Source of the DNA: Rhizobium sp. RU33A
GTDB lineage: Bacteria; Pseudomonadota; Alphaproteobacteria; Rhizobiales; Rhizobiaceae
Direction: 5' to 3'
DNA length: 64,000 nucleotides
Assembly (NCBI RefSeq): GCF_900156055.1
Contig: NZ_FTMQ01000004.1
Coordinates: 186,001 to 250,000, forward strand
Under the pieces are notes generated by a model. It made no database searches. It saw only the letters and a list, made by a program, of their open reading frames with translations, and was not told the origin of the DNA. Both the position numbers and the translations under genes were made by a program. Positions 16,898-26,240 of the stretch are shown piece after piece (positions within the stretch are counted from its first letter, which is position 1; each line of letters opens with the position of its first letter).

Positions 16898-17476
16898 ATG
16901 GCCAAAGCCGATGGCGAAATCGTTATCAAGAAGTACGCCAATCGACGCCTCTACAATACCGGGACCAGCACCTACGTCACCCTTGAGGACCTCGCCAAGA
17001 TGGTGAAGAAGGGCGAGGATTTCGTGGTGCAGGACGCCAAGTCCGGTGACGACATCACGCATTCCGTCCTGACCCAGATCATCTTCGAGCAGGAATCCAA
17101 GACCGGCAATACCTTGCTGCCGATCTCCTTCCTGCGCCAGCTCATCAGCTACTATGGCGATCAGATGCAGATGGTCGTCCCGAGCTTCCTCGAACATTCG
17201 ATGAAAGCCTTCACCGAACAGCAGACCCAGATGCGCGAGCAGATGACCAAGGCCTTCGGTGACCATCCGCTGTCCAAGAACCTGCAGATGCCGATCCAGT
17301 TGATGGAGGAGCAGGTCAAGCGCAACACCGAGATGTTCCAGCAGGCCATGCAGATGTTCTCGCCCTTCCTCGGTGGCCAGCAGCCAGCCAAGGAAACCAA
17401 GAAGGCGGAAGCCAAGGATATCGACGAGTTGAAGGAGCAGTTGCGCACCCTGCAGAACAAACTCGACAATCTTTGA
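16898..17476 (+). CDS. phaR: Polyhydroxyalkanoate synthesis regulator PhaR
   Basis: The 192-residue product has the N-terminal PHB/PHA accumulation DNA-binding domain (IVIKKYANRRLYNTGTSTYVTL, about residues 9-70) and the following PHB_acc domain with DITHSVLTQIIFEQES, then a Gln/Met-rich helical C-terminus with a coiled-coil end. PhaR binds PHB and represses phasin and other storage genes (AniA in Sinorhizobium). Divergent placement from phbAB supports this. A terminator follows at once. Confidence 0.94.
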   Translation: MAKADGEIVIKKYANRRLYNTGTSTYVTLEDLAKMVKKGEDFVVQDAKSGDDITHSVLTQIIFEQESKTGNTLLPISFLRQLISYYGDQMQMVVPSFLEHSMKAFTEQQTQMREQMTKAFGDHPLSKNLQMPIQLMEEQVKRNTEMFQQAMQMFSPFLGGQQPAKETKKAEAKDIDELKEQLRTLQNKLDNL

Positions 17477-17481
17477 AGAGC

Positions 17482-17505
17482 AAGGCCCCGGAAGGGGCCT
17501 TTTTC
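17482..17505 (+). terminator. Terminator after phaR
   Basis: The stem AAGGCCCC / GGGGCCTT with a GGAA loop is followed by a T run, six bases past the stop codon. Confidence 0.9.
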
Positions 17506-17514
17506 ATATCAGGG

Positions 17515-17910
17515 TTAGAGCCCGATCGATACGTTTCGCGCGGCCGCCCGGTTGGAAATCGTGAAGCCCGCAACAACGTCGATGAAGGCGATGACCATCA
17601 GGCTGAAGAATAGCTGCGTTGCTGCGTCGCGCACGAGCAGGAATTCGACGAGAAAACCGATAAAGACCACCATGGAAAACATGTGGTTCATCAGCGATCC
17701 GCGGGTACTCAGCGTCGCTTTCAACACCTCGAAAAACAGGGCAATCAGCGCCGACAGGATGACGAGATCGCCGAGCGTCATCGTCCAGACGGCACCCGAC
17801 AGCATCGGCACGGTCATGATTACGGTCGAGAAAGCGGCAATCCCGCTTCCGAGCATCACGGCGTTGTAGAAGATGAAGGGGACGATCATCAGCGGCACGG
17901 CAATCAGCAT
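17515..17910 (-). CDS. Hypothetical membrane protein with four hydrophobic segments
   Basis: The 131-residue product reads as four membrane segments: residues 1-25, 28-60, 74-95 and 100-120. The last loop is ISNRAAARNVSIGL. I do not recognise a named family. Hydrophobic pattern and GC usage look like a real rhizobial gene, and it sits neatly between the phaR terminator and the rpmF terminator on the minus strand. Confidence 0.65.
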   Translation of the reverse strand: MLIAVPLMIVPFIFYNAVMLGSGIAAFSTVIMTVPMLSGAVWTMTLGDLVILSALIALFFEVLKATLSTRGSLMNHMFSMVVFIGFLVEFLLVRDAATQLFFSLMVIAFIDVVAGFTISNRAAARNVSIGL

Positions 17911-17992
17911 CCGGAATCCTTCCTTGCACTGCGATCCCGTCCGGCTCCGCGGCGGGCGCGGCGCAATTTAACTATGCCAAATGACAAATGAA

Positions 17993-18016
17993 AAGGCCGG
18001 CGCAAGCGCCGGCCCT
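17993..18016 (-). terminator. Terminator after rpmF
   Basis: The stem AAGGCCGGCGC / GCGCCGGCCCTT with a two-base loop is followed on the minus strand by TTTTC. It resembles the hairpins at 14571 and 48440. Confidence 0.8.
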
Positions 18017-18043
18017 TCAAACTAGTCAGTCAAAGCGCAGGAA

Positions 18044-18229
18044 TTATGCGCTTTCCTTCGGCGTCAGAACCTGACGGCCGCGATACATACCGGTCTTCAG
18101 ATCGATATGGTGCGGGCGGCGCAGTTCGCCGGAGTTCTTGTCTTCGACATAAGTCGATGCCTTCAGCGCGTCAGCAGAGCGGCGCATACCGCGCTTGGAC
18201 GGGCTTGTTTTTCTTTTTGGTACAGCCAT
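18044..18229 (-). CDS. rpmF: 50S ribosomal protein L32
   Basis: The 61-residue product begins [22 protein letters not shown] and continues with [22 protein letters not shown], the alphaproteobacterial L32 form that lacks the zinc cysteines. It is a structural protein of the large ribosomal subunit. Length is normal and it is followed by a terminator, so it is probably its own transcript. Confidence 0.97.
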   Translation of the reverse strand: MAVPKRKTSPSKRGMRRSADALKASTYVEDKNSGELRRPHHIDLKTGMYRGRQVLTPKESA

Positions 18230-18385
18230 TTTCGTTACTCCACGTGACGGGCAAGACGGGTTTATTCGGCCTCGATGAGACCGGACAGAACACGTCTCGA
18301 ACTCGGAATTTGGCGGGCTTATACATGCCCGAAGTCGGTTTGACCAGACCCCGGGCCACTTTTTTCGAATCTAACCGAGGCCCGC

Positions 18386-19033
18386 TCAGGCCTCGTCTTC
18401 GGGCACGATCCAGGGTTCAGCAAGTGCCGCCGTCTCCCAGCTACGCCAGGCCGGATGCGCTCGCATGGCATCCATATAGGCGGTCGTCTCTGCATGTCCT
18501 ACCAGATCGTAGGCTGCAAAGCGATTCACGACCGGCGCGAACATGGCATCCGCCGCGGAAAAGGCGCCGAACAGGAAGGGCCCGCCCGACCGTTTCCGCA
18601 TCTCCCGCCAGATCGCCTCGATGCGGGCGACATCGGCCGCCACCCCCTCGGGCAACGGGATCGCCCTCACGGGCCGCCGCAGGTTCATCGGGCAGGCGCT
18701 GCGCAAGGCTCGGAACCCGGATAGCATTTCCATCGAGATGGAGCGGGCATACGTCCGACTCTCGCGATCCGCAGGCCAGAGCCCGGCATCGGGATAGAGC
18801 TCGGCGACATATTCGATGATGGCGAGCGATTCCCAGACCCGGACAGAGCCGTGATGCAGCACAGGCACCTTGCCCGTCGGCGAAAGCTCACGGAACTGAG
18901 GATGCGTGGCACCCGGTCCGAAGAGGATCAGTTCTTCGCGAAACGGTATGCCGGCGGCCGTCATCGCGATCCAGGGCCGAAAAGACCAGGAGGAATAGTT
19001 CTTGTTGGCGATATAGAGGATCAGGTCGTCCAT
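18386..19033 (-). CDS. Glutathione S-transferase family protein
   Basis: About 215 residues: a thioredoxin-like N-domain (LYIANKNYSSWSFRPW at the start, GKVPVLHHGSVRVWESLAIIEY with the cis-Pro and the glutathione gamma-glutamyl contact) and an all-helical C-domain with FSAADAMFAPVVNRF. ATG 19033 has GGAG upstream; an ATG at 19090 would add 19 unlikely residues. The substrate is unknown. It precedes mtgA on the minus strand in position but belongs to a separate unit. Confidence 0.88.
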   Translation of the reverse strand: MDDLILYIANKNYSSWSFRPWIAMTAAGIPFREELILFGPGATHPQFRELSPTGKVPVLHHGSVRVWESLAIIEYVAELYPDAGLWPADRESRTYARSISMEMLSGFRALRSACPMNLRRPVRAIPLPEGVAADVARIEAIWREMRKRSGGPFLFGAFSAADAMFAPVVNRFAAYDLVGHAETTAYMDAMRAHPAWRSWETAALAEPWIVPEDEA

Positions 19034-19105
19034 GGCGCACTCCGCGTTGTCGAGAACCGATCCTAGACGCGTGGGAGTGGTTCCGACCAACGAAAGCTTC
19101 TGATC

Positions 19106-19921
19106 TCAGCCATAAAGACAGGTGATGTAATCACCCGAGGCGCGCGCACGACGATCGACGACCCCGGCCAGACGCCTCAGACCCGGCCCCGGCTTGCTCG
19201 CGACACGATCGATCGGATTTGGGAGGGAGACGGCGAGAAGGGCCGCCTGCTGGCGACTGAGCTTCGCGGCCGACGTCTTGAAGTGATGCTGCGCAGCCGC
19301 TTCGATGCCGTAGATACCCGGACCCCATTCGGCGACATTGAGATAAATCTCCATCGTCCGTTGCTTGGGCCAGGCGGCATCCAGCGCCAGCGCCAGGGGC
19401 AGTTCGAGGCCCTTGCGAATGAAAGAGCGCCCGTTCCAGAGGAAAAGGTTCTTCGCCGTCTGCATCGGGATCGTGCTGGCGCCGCGCGTAGCCTCACCCG
19501 CCATTGCGTCGTCGATCACGGACTGTAGCTGGGTCCAGTCCACCCCGCCGTGATTGCAGTACTGGCCGTCCTCCGACATCATCACCGCCCGAACGACATT
19601 CGGCGAGATATCTTCGAAGTCCACCCAGCGGCGATCATAGCCCTGCAAGGTGGCGAAATCCGCCAGCATCAGCGTCGAGACCGGCCGGACAAAGTCCAGG
19701 CGATAGAGAAGAATGAGGAGATAGGGCGCGACAAGCAAGACGAAGACCGCGATCAGCACCGCCCGGAGTATGCGGGGCCGACGCTGCCGCTTCTGCTCGG
19801 GCGCAAACTTCTCGTCTTGCTCCAATGCCTCGACTTCCAGTGTCAATGAAGTGGGGTCCGTGATCGATGATGGACCCTCATAGCCGCCCTCTTGGCAAAT
19901 GACCAGTCTGGGTGCGCGCAT
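19106..19921 (-). CDS. mtgA: Monofunctional biosynthetic peptidoglycan transglycosylase
   Basis: About 271 residues with a membrane anchor at 51-73 and a GT51 domain: SEDGQY with catalytic Glu117, [22 protein letters not shown], and [20 protein letters not shown]. It polymerises lipid II glycan strands on the outer face of the inner membrane. The frame opens at 20125, but that part is antisense to ispA; ATG 19921 has AGAGGCGG upstream and leaves a 63-base divergent gap to ispA. The N-terminal cytoplasmic part is longer than in E. coli MtgA. Confidence 0.92.
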   Translation of the reverse strand: MRAPRLVICQEGGYEGPSSITDPTSLTLEVEALEQDEKFAPEQKRQRRPRILRAVLIAVFVLLVAPYLLILLYRLDFVRPVSTLMLADFATLQGYDRRWVDFEDISPNVVRAVMMSEDGQYCNHGGVDWTQLQSVIDDAMAGEATRGASTIPMQTAKNLFLWNGRSFIRKGLELPLALALDAAWPKQRTMEIYLNVAEWGPGIYGIEAAAQHHFKTSAAKLSRQQAALLAVSLPNPIDRVASKPGPGLRRLAGVVDRRARASGDYITCLYG

Positions 19922-19984
19922 CCGCCTCTTTCCCCGGCTCAATTTCCCGTTGCCTGACCAGGGGCAGCGTGCCAAATAGCCACG

Positions 19985-20899
19985 ATGACCAAGAGCGCCG
20001 ATGCCTTTGAAAAAAGCCTGAACGCCCACGCCACGCTCGTCGAGGCGAGGCTTGACCTTCTTCTGGACGCAAAGTCGCGTTCGGCAGAGATCGCCCGCCC
20101 CCGGCGGCTGATCGAGGCCATGCATTACGGGGCCTTAAACGGCGGCAAGCGTCTTCGGCCTTATCTGGTGATGCAGGCGGCACGCCTCTTCAACGGAAAC
20201 GCAGAGGCCGCCCTTCAGGTTGGCTGTGCGCTCGAATGCCTGCATAGCTATTCGCTCGTCCATGACGACCTGCCGGCCATGGACGACGACGACCTGCGCC
20301 GCGGCAAACCGACGGTTCACAGACAGTATGACGAAGCAACCGCAATCCTCGCCGGTGACGGTCTGCTGACCTATGCCTTCGACATCATCGCTTCAGCGGA
20401 AACACCCCTGCCCGACGTTTCCAAGGTTGCCCTCGTCCTCGAACTGTCACGTGCAGCCGGAATCGGCGGCATGGCCGGCGGCCAGATGCTCGATCTCGCT
20501 GCCGAGATGGATCAGCCCGACGAAGCAGGCATCGTGATGCTGCAGGCCATGAAGACGGGCGCGCTTCTGCGCTTTGCCTGTGAGGCAGGCGCCATCATCG
20601 CCGGTCGTCCGGCAGAAGACCGCGACCGTCTGCGCCGCTTTGGCGAAATCATCGGCCGCGCCTTCCAGCTGGCCGACGACCTGCTCGACATCACCTCGGA
20701 TGCCGCAACCCTTGGCAAGGCAACCGGCAAGGACGCGGCCAAGGGCAAGGCGACGCTGGTCGGCCTCAAGGGCACAGATTGGGCGCGCGCCGAACTCGAC
20801 CGGCTTGTCACCGAAGCCAACGCCCTCCTTGAGCCCTACGGCGAACAGGCCGAACCGCTCAAGGAAGCAGCCCATTTCATCGCCTACAGGAAGAAATAG
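19985..20899 (+). CDS. ispA: Farnesyl diphosphate synthase (polyprenyl synthetase)
   Basis: The 304-residue product has the first Asp-rich motif [10 protein letters not shown] followed by LRRG, then GGQMLDL, and the second Asp motif DDLLD near 231, in IspA order. It adds isopentenyl diphosphate to make C15 farnesyl diphosphate for ubiquinone and undecaprenyl synthesis. It is divergent from mtgA and directly followed by hisC. The ispG gene three kilobases on works earlier in the same isoprenoid pathway. Confidence 0.93.
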   Translation: MTKSADAFEKSLNAHATLVEARLDLLLDAKSRSAEIARPRRLIEAMHYGALNGGKRLRPYLVMQAARLFNGNAEAALQVGCALECLHSYSLVHDDLPAMDDDDLRRGKPTVHRQYDEATAILAGDGLLTYAFDIIASAETPLPDVSKVALVLELSRAAGIGGMAGGQMLDLAAEMDQPDEAGIVMLQAMKTGALLRFACEAGAIIAGRPAEDRDRLRRFGEIIGRAFQLADDLLDITSDAATLGKATGKDAAKGKATLVGLKGTDWARAELDRLVTEANALLEPYGEQAEPLKEAAHFIAYRKK

Positions 20900-20900
20900 C

Positions 20901-21956
20901 ATGAGCCGTTTCTGGTCGTCCGCCGTCCACGCACTGGAACCCTATGTCGCCGGCGAACAGCCGAAGATACCGGGTCTGGTCAAGCTCAACACCAATGAGA
21001 GCCCCTATGGACCCTCGCAGAAGGTGCTGGACGCGATCGCAGCCACTTCCGGTGAGCGTCTGCGCCTTTATCCCGATCCGGCGTCCACGGCCCTGCGCGA
21101 GGCCATCGCGAAGCGCTTCGACCTGACCACGGACGAGGTCTTCGTCGGCAATGGCTCTGACGAAGTGCTGGCCTTCACCTTTGCAGGCCTGCTGAAGCAC
21201 GAGGCGCCGCTCCTCCATCCCGACATCACCTACAGCTTCTACAAGACCTATGCCCGGCTCTTCGAGGTCAAGGTCGAGGAGATCCCGCTGGACGAGGGCC
21301 TGCGCGTGCGTATCGGCGATTACGACCGCCCTTGCGGTGCAATCATTCTTGCCAATCCGAACGCCCCGACCGGCATCGCTCTCCCGCTTTCGGAGATCGA
21401 AAAGCTGGTCGCCTCGCACCCGAATCAGGTGGTGGTGATCGACGAGGCCTATGTCGATTTCGGCGCAGAGACGGCAGCTTCGCTGATCCCGCGCTACGAG
21501 AACCTGCTTGTCGTGCAGACCTTCTCGAAGTCCCGCTCGCTCGCAGGCCTGCGGGTCGGCTTTGCGCTCGGCCAGCGGCCGCTGATCGAAGCGTTGGAGC
21601 GTATGAAGGACAGCTTCAACTCCTATCCCGTCGACATGCTGGCCCAGGCCGCCGCCAAGGCAGCGATCGAGGACGAAGCATGGTTCGATGAGGCCCGCGG
21701 CAAGATCATCGCCAACCGCGACATGGTAACAATGGCGCTCGAGGCCCGTGGCTTCGAGGTCCTGCCGTCATCGACCAACTTCGTCTTCACCCGCCATCTG
21801 GCGCATCAGGGTGCCGATCTGCAAAAAGGTCTGCGCGAGCGAGCGGTCCTCGTTCGGCATTTCAACAAACCCCGGATTTCCGATTTCCTCCGCGTGACCA
21901 TCGGCACGACAGAGGAATGCCATCAATTTCTGGAGGCGATCGATCAAATCATCTGA
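20901..21956 (+). CDS. hisC: Histidinol-phosphate aminotransferase
   Basis: The 351-residue class I/II aminotransferase has LNTNESPYGPS at the N-terminus, NPNAPTG, DEAYVDFG and the PLP lysine Lys210 in TFSKSRSLAGLRVG. The closing RVTIGTTEECHQFLEAI is typical of HisC. It makes histidinol phosphate in histidine synthesis, though rhizobia carry several HisC-like enzymes that can serve aromatic amino acids. The frame is open back into ispA, but ATG 20901, two bases after the ispA stop with AGGAAG upstream, is the start. It is co-transcribed with ispA. Confidence 0.9.
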   Translation: MSRFWSSAVHALEPYVAGEQPKIPGLVKLNTNESPYGPSQKVLDAIAATSGERLRLYPDPASTALREAIAKRFDLTTDEVFVGNGSDEVLAFTFAGLLKHEAPLLHPDITYSFYKTYARLFEVKVEEIPLDEGLRVRIGDYDRPCGAIILANPNAPTGIALPLSEIEKLVASHPNQVVVIDEAYVDFGAETAASLIPRYENLLVVQTFSKSRSLAGLRVGFALGQRPLIEALERMKDSFNSYPVDMLAQAAAKAAIEDEAWFDEARGKIIANRDMVTMALEARGFEVLPSSTNFVFTRHLAHQGADLQKGLRERAVLVRHFNKPRISDFLRVTIGTTEECHQFLEAIDQII

Positions 21957-22018
21957 CGTGTCGTCCGCGTCGGAAAGCGCTACGCTCCTGCAACTTTAGT
22001 GAGAACCGGAGCGTGCCT

Positions 22019-22651
22019 GTGACTGAAATCCTGCAACACTGGCCTCAGGTCGTGACCGCCTATCTCGTCTACCTCGTGGCGGTCTTGAGCCCGGGCCCGG
22101 CCACCATGGCGATCGCTTCCGCCTCGCTTGGCCAGGGACGGAGGCATGGCCTGACGATTGCGGCAGGCATCTTTTGCGGGTCTATGACTTGGGCAATCGC
22201 AGCATCATTGGGGTTGGCCGCCATCCTGTCGCAATATGCACAGGCACTGATCCTGATGCGCATCCTCGGCGGGCTCTACCTGCTTTACCTCGCCTGGCGC
22301 GCCTTCCGCTCCGCCGCGAGCAGCATTGACCCGCTTTCCCTGATCAAGGCCGCTTCGAGCCTGAAACGCACTTTCCTGATGGGTTACGCGATCCACCTGA
22401 CGAACCCGAAGGCAATCTTTGCCTGGCTGGCCATCATCTCGCTCGGCCTGCCGGTCGGTGCCACACCGGTTGCCGTTGCGATCATCGTCTGCGGCTGCCT
22501 CGTGACCGGCTTCATCGTCTTCATGGGCTATGCATTGCTGTTCTCGACGCCCGGGGCACTGCGCATCTACCGCGCGGCGCGGCGTTACATCGATGGAACG
22601 CTGGCGGTCCTGTTTGCGACAGCAGGCGTCAAGATGCTGACCTTCCGCTGA
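22019..22651 (+). CDS. LysE/RhtB-family amino acid exporter
   Basis: About 210 residues with the LysE start VVTAYLVYLVAVLSPGPATMAIASASLGQGRRHG and five to six membrane helices; the SPGP block and Gly-rich first loop are family markers. It should export amino acids or homoserine-type compounds. I choose GTG 22019 because GGAG lies seven bases upstream; a GTG at 22013 is too close to it. The gene follows hisC by about 60 bases and ends before a hairpin. Confidence 0.85.
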   Translation: MTEILQHWPQVVTAYLVYLVAVLSPGPATMAIASASLGQGRRHGLTIAAGIFCGSMTWAIAASLGLAAILSQYAQALILMRILGGLYLLYLAWRAFRSAASSIDPLSLIKAASSLKRTFLMGYAIHLTNPKAIFAWLAIISLGLPVGATPVAVAIIVCGCLVTGFIVFMGYALLFSTPGALRIYRAARRYIDGTLAVLFATAGVKMLTFR

Positions 22652-22660
22652 AACGAAAAT

Positions 22661-22690
22661 GGCGCCGCATGGGTTGCGGCGCCTTTCCTG
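22661..22690 (+). terminator. Terminator between the LysE exporter and OmpA-like genes
   Basis: A perfect stem GGCGCCGCA / TGCGGCGCC with a five-base loop, followed by TTT, stands between two convergent genes and may serve both. Confidence 0.8.
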
Positions 22691-22705
22691 TGTTCAGATC
22701 ACCGA

Positions 22706-23371
22706 TCAGCCCTGTGTGAGCGGCGAGATCTGGATTTCGACGCGACGGTTCTGGGCACGGCCGTCCGGAGTGGCGTTCGAGGCAACCGGCTGGTTCGGAC
22801 CGAAGCCGACAGCCGACACACGCCGCGGATCGACGCCCTGACCGTTGAGGTAACCTGCAACCGACATGGCGCGGCGCTCGGACAGACCCTGGTTATAGGC
22901 CTGGCTGCCGGTCGAATCGGTGTGACCGTTGATATCGATCAGCGTCCGGTCGAACTTGCGCAAGACGATCGCAACCGAGTTCAGGGTCGGGTAGAACTGC
23001 GGCATGACCGCATCCTGATCGGTGTTGAAGGTGATGTTCGACGGCATGTTCAGGATGATGCGATCGCCGACGCGGGTGACCGAAATGCCGGTGCCCTGTA
23101 ACTGGGCGCGCAGTTCCGATTCCTGCTGGTCCATGTAGTTGCCGATCGCGCCACCTGCGAGCGCGCCGATACCCGCACCGATGAGGGCTGCATTCCGACG
23201 TCCGACGGGAGAACCGCCGACAGCAAGGCCACCGAGCGCGCCAACGGCAGCACCGAGTGCTGCGCCGCCCGCCGTGTTGGACACCTTCTGCTGGCCCGTA
23301 TAGGGGTCAGTCGTGGTGCAGGCACTCAGATAGGTCGCGCACAGCGCGAGAATGGCGAACTTCTTGATCAT
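22706..23371 (-). CDS. OmpA-family lipoprotein with glycine zipper
   Basis: About 221 residues: lipoprotein signal ending LSAC (Cys18), then glycine-zipper helices (AALGAAVGALGGLAVGG, GAGIGALAGGAIG) near residues 36-80. An OmpA C-terminal peptidoglycan-binding domain follows with INGHTDSTGSQAYNQGLSERR and a final GRAQNRRVEIQI. It should anchor the outer membrane to peptidoglycan, similar to YiaD. ATG 23371 with GGAGGG upstream is chosen over an upstream extension. It is downstream of ispG but a separate unit by function. Confidence 0.92.
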   Translation of the reverse strand: MIKKFAILALCATYLSACTTTDPYTGQQKVSNTAGGAALGAAVGALGGLAVGGSPVGRRNAALIGAGIGALAGGAIGNYMDQQESELRAQLQGTGISVTRVGDRIILNMPSNITFNTDQDAVMPQFYPTLNSVAIVLRKFDRTLIDINGHTDSTGSQAYNQGLSERRAMSVAGYLNGQGVDPRRVSAVGFGPNQPVASNATPDGRAQNRRVEIQISPLTQG

Positions 23372-23447
23372 GCTCGGTGTCCCTCCAGGATTCGGCTGAT
23401 AATCCGTCAACCGTGAAATTGCGGCAACAAAAAGTTGGCCGCCAAGC

Positions 23448-24713
23448 TCACTCGGCCGCCGATTTCTGGCCATAGCGCTTCTCGATGTAGTCAGCCACCA
23501 GCACCTCGAAATCGGCTGCAATGTTCGGACCGCGCAGGGTCATCGCCTTCTCACCGTCAATGAACACGGGGGCCGCCGGGTTTTCACCGGTGCCCGGAAG
23601 CGAAATGCCGATATCGGCATGCTTGCTTTCGCCGGGGCCGTTAACGATACAGCCCATGACCGCAACGTTCAGGCCTTCGACACCCGGATACTTTTCACGC
23701 CAGACCGGCATGTTCTTGCGCAGGTCGTCCTGGATCTTCTGGGCGAGCTCCTGGAAGACGGTCGAGGTCGTGCGACCACAGCCGGGACATGCGGCGACGA
23801 CCGGCACGAACTGGCGGAAACCCATGACCTGCAGCAGTTCCTGAGCCACCTGGACTTCACGGGTCCGATCACCATTCGGTTCCGGGGTGAGCGACACGCG
23901 AATCGTATCGCCGATACCATGCTGCAGAACATAGCCCATGGCTGCGGACGAGGCGACGATGCCCTTCGAGCCCATGCCGGCTTCCGTGAGACCCAGATGC
24001 AGGGCATGGTTAGAGCGCTCCGCCAGCATCGAATAAACGGCGATCAGGTCCTGCACCTGGCTGACCTTGGCCGAGAGAATGATGCGGTTACGGGGCAGAC
24101 CGATCTCTTCGGCAAGCTCGGCCGACAGGAGCGCGGATTGCACGATCGCCTCACGCGTCACCTGGCGCGCCGAAAGCGGTGAACCATTGGCCGCGTTCTC
24201 GTCCATAAGCCGGGTCAAGAGCTCCTGGTCGAGCGAGCCCCAGTTCACCCCAATGCGGACAGGTTTATCGTAACGGATCGCCATCTCGACGATCTCGGCG
24301 AACTGCTTGTCCTTCTTGTCCTTGAAGCCGACATTGCCGGGATTGATGCGATACTTGGCGAGCGCCTCGGCGCAACCAGGGTGATCGGCGAGCAGCTTGT
24401 GGCCGATGTAATGAAAATCGCCGATCAGCGGCACGTCCATGCCGAGCCTGAGCAGTCTCTCGCGGATCTTCGGAACGGCAGCCGCGCTCTCGTCACGGTC
24501 GACGGTGATGCGGACGACCTCGGAGCCTGCCTTATAAAGGGCAGCAACCTGGGCAACGGTCGCATCGATGTCTGCGGTATCTGTATTTGTCATCGACTGA
24601 ACGACGACGGGAGCTCCACCGCCAATGATGACGCCACCCACTTCGACCGCGACCGACGAACGGCGCGGTTTGGGGTCAAAGGCATCGGCGGGCTGGATCA
24701 GGGGTGCTGTCAT
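23448..24713 (-). CDS. ispG: 4-hydroxy-3-methylbut-2-enyl-diphosphate synthase (GcpE)
   Basis: About 421 residues. The N-terminal TIM-barrel part carries [21 protein letters not shown], and the C-terminal part the iron-sulfur cysteines in CPGCGRT and GCIVNGPGE, both family-defining. It converts MEcPP to HMBPP in the non-mevalonate pathway. ATG 24713 is preferred to 24743, which has no ribosome site. With ispA in the same window it shows the MEP route feeding farnesyl diphosphate. Confidence 0.95.
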   Translation of the reverse strand: MTAPLIQPADAFDPKPRRSSVAVEVGGVIIGGGAPVVVQSMTNTDTADIDATVAQVAALYKAGSEVVRITVDRDESAAAVPKIRERLLRLGMDVPLIGDFHYIGHKLLADHPGCAEALAKYRINPGNVGFKDKKDKQFAEIVEMAIRYDKPVRIGVNWGSLDQELLTRLMDENAANGSPLSARQVTREAIVQSALLSAELAEEIGLPRNRIILSAKVSQVQDLIAVYSMLAERSNHALHLGLTEAGMGSKGIVASSAAMGYVLQHGIGDTIRVSLTPEPNGDRTREVQVAQELLQVMGFRQFVPVVAACPGCGRTTSTVFQELAQKIQDDLRKNMPVWREKYPGVEGLNVAVMGCIVNGPGESKHADIGISLPGTGENPAAPVFIDGEKAMTLRGPNIAADFEVLVADYIEKRYGQKSAAE

Positions 24714-24847
24714 GGCTGTTTCTCTGCAAGCCTCAATCGCCATGGAGGTGGATCAAAGCCGTTCGCTTGTCAACCGCAACACGCCCGATGCGCGATCACA
24801 TGCGCGCGCAAGCAGCCGCCTGAGAGCGGCCGCATACGAGTTCCTGG

Positions 24848-26041
24848 TCAATGGCCGCTCGCCCGGTCGGCATGGCGCGCAAGCCCGGAAAGCGCAAGCA
24901 CAACGATCAGCAGCGCTGGGATCGCTGTGTAGACACTCGACAGCGACGTGTGCTCGGCCACTAAGCCGATCAGAGACGGCGCAAAGAGGATGCCGGAATA
25001 GCCCATGGTGGTGACCACGGAGAGGCCGACGCCCGGAGCAAGCCCCGGAATGTTGCCACCCGCCGAAAACGCGATCGGCACCATGTTCGAGATGCCGATG
25101 CCGGTGATGGCAAAACCGATCAGCGCAAAGGTGACGCTGGAAGACTGGCCCGCCATGACGAGCCCGATGATCGCCGCCACACCGCAAAAGCGCAGTGTAT
25201 TCACGGCACCGAAGCGGTCACGGATGAAATCGCCAGCGAAACGGCAGACCGCCATGGTGAACGAGAAGGCAGCAAAGGCAAAGCCCGACATCTCGGTCGA
25301 GGCATTCAGTTCGTTGCGCAAATAGAGCGCGCTCCAGTCAAGCACGGTGCCCTCAGGGATCATGCAGAACAGCGCGATCGTGCCGATCAGCCAGGGCAGC
25401 GGCGTCATCGGCAGCTTGGCCTTGGCCGGTTCGTCACTCGGATGCGGCGCGTCCGAGAGGATCATGGGACGGGCGACCAGGAAGAGGACGACGCAGACGG
25501 CTGCCAGAAGCAGGACGTGACCGGTGACACCGAGCGAGGCAATCAGGAAACCACCGGTCGCCGCACCACAAAGGCCACCCAGGCTCCAGAAAGCGTGACA
25601 GGAGGACATGATCGAACGGCGCATCTTGCGCTCGACCTCGACCGCATTGGCATTCATCGCGACGTCCATCGCCCCGGTCAGGCCACCGAACAGGAAGATC
25701 GCAACGGCACCGGTCCAGATATTGTCGACCAGCGTTACCAGAACGATCGTCGGGATGAACAGGATCGTCGTGATCTCGACCACCCGGCGAGAGCCCAAAC
25801 GTGCAATCTGAATCCCGGCGATTGGCATCAGCACCAGCGACCCCACGCCGAAGACGAAGATCATCACGCCCAGCATCAGCTCCGACAATCCGAGCGCCTC
25901 TGAGAAGAACGGAATTTTCGGCGCCCAGGCTCCGATGACGAGGCCATTCAGGAAGAAGAGCAGGGCGACAGCTGCCCGCTCCCTGGTGACGATCGGCGCT
26001 GGTGCGGCCGGGGAAGTGATGGTGTGGGCTATGTCATTCAT
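24848..26041 (-). CDS. MFS transporter, YbjJ-like
   Basis: The 397-residue protein has twelve hydrophobic segments in two halves and an N-terminus (RAAVALLFFLNGLVIGAWAPKIPFFSEALGL) that matches the YbjJ/FucP-related MFS group. GGAGCAGGAC precedes the ATG. It is divergent from the EamA transporter, with a 14-bp perfect palindrome in the shared promoter region at 26072. The substrate is not readable from sequence; sugar or drug efflux are both possible. Confidence 0.85.
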   Translation of the reverse strand: MNDIAHTITSPAAPAPIVTRERAAVALLFFLNGLVIGAWAPKIPFFSEALGLSELMLGVMIFVFGVGSLVLMPIAGIQIARLGSRRVVEITTILFIPTIVLVTLVDNIWTGAVAIFLFGGLTGAMDVAMNANAVEVERKMRRSIMSSCHAFWSLGGLCGAATGGFLIASLGVTGHVLLLAAVCVVLFLVARPMILSDAPHPSDEPAKAKLPMTPLPWLIGTIALFCMIPEGTVLDWSALYLRNELNASTEMSGFAFAAFSFTMAVCRFAGDFIRDRFGAVNTLRFCGVAAIIGLVMAGQSSSVTFALIGFAITGIGISNMVPIAFSAGGNIPGLAPGVGLSVVTTMGYSGILFAPSLIGLVAEHTSLSSVYTAIPALLIVVLALSGLARHADRASGH

Positions 26042-26071
26042 GTCCTGCTCCCATAGTCGGGCGCACTGTAA

Positions 26072-26085
26072 TTAAATCGATTTAA
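26072..26085. promoter_or_regulatory. Perfect 14-bp palindrome in the MFS/EamA divergent promoter
   Basis: TTAAATCGATTTAA is a perfect dyad with a central CG, 30 bases upstream of the MFS start. A central-CG palindrome of this size fits LacI-type operators. No regulator gene is adjacent, so the binding protein is unknown. Confidence 0.45.
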
Positions 26086-26240
26086 ACGACAACATGTCCC
26101 GCACGTCCCAACTGTAAATTTTTGTTTCGCACGACAACAATGTCGGAGGGCTGGACGGGGATTGACAGAAGCAGGCGATCGCCGGACACAGATAGCTTTG
26201 CGGCCACCTGCTTGCGCCGCCTGATCGGAAAGATACTCCC

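Noticed and set aside
19034..19100. GGAAC upstream of the GST gene as an EcfG-type promoter
   Set aside because: The nearest GTT is 22 bases away, outside the 16-18 range.
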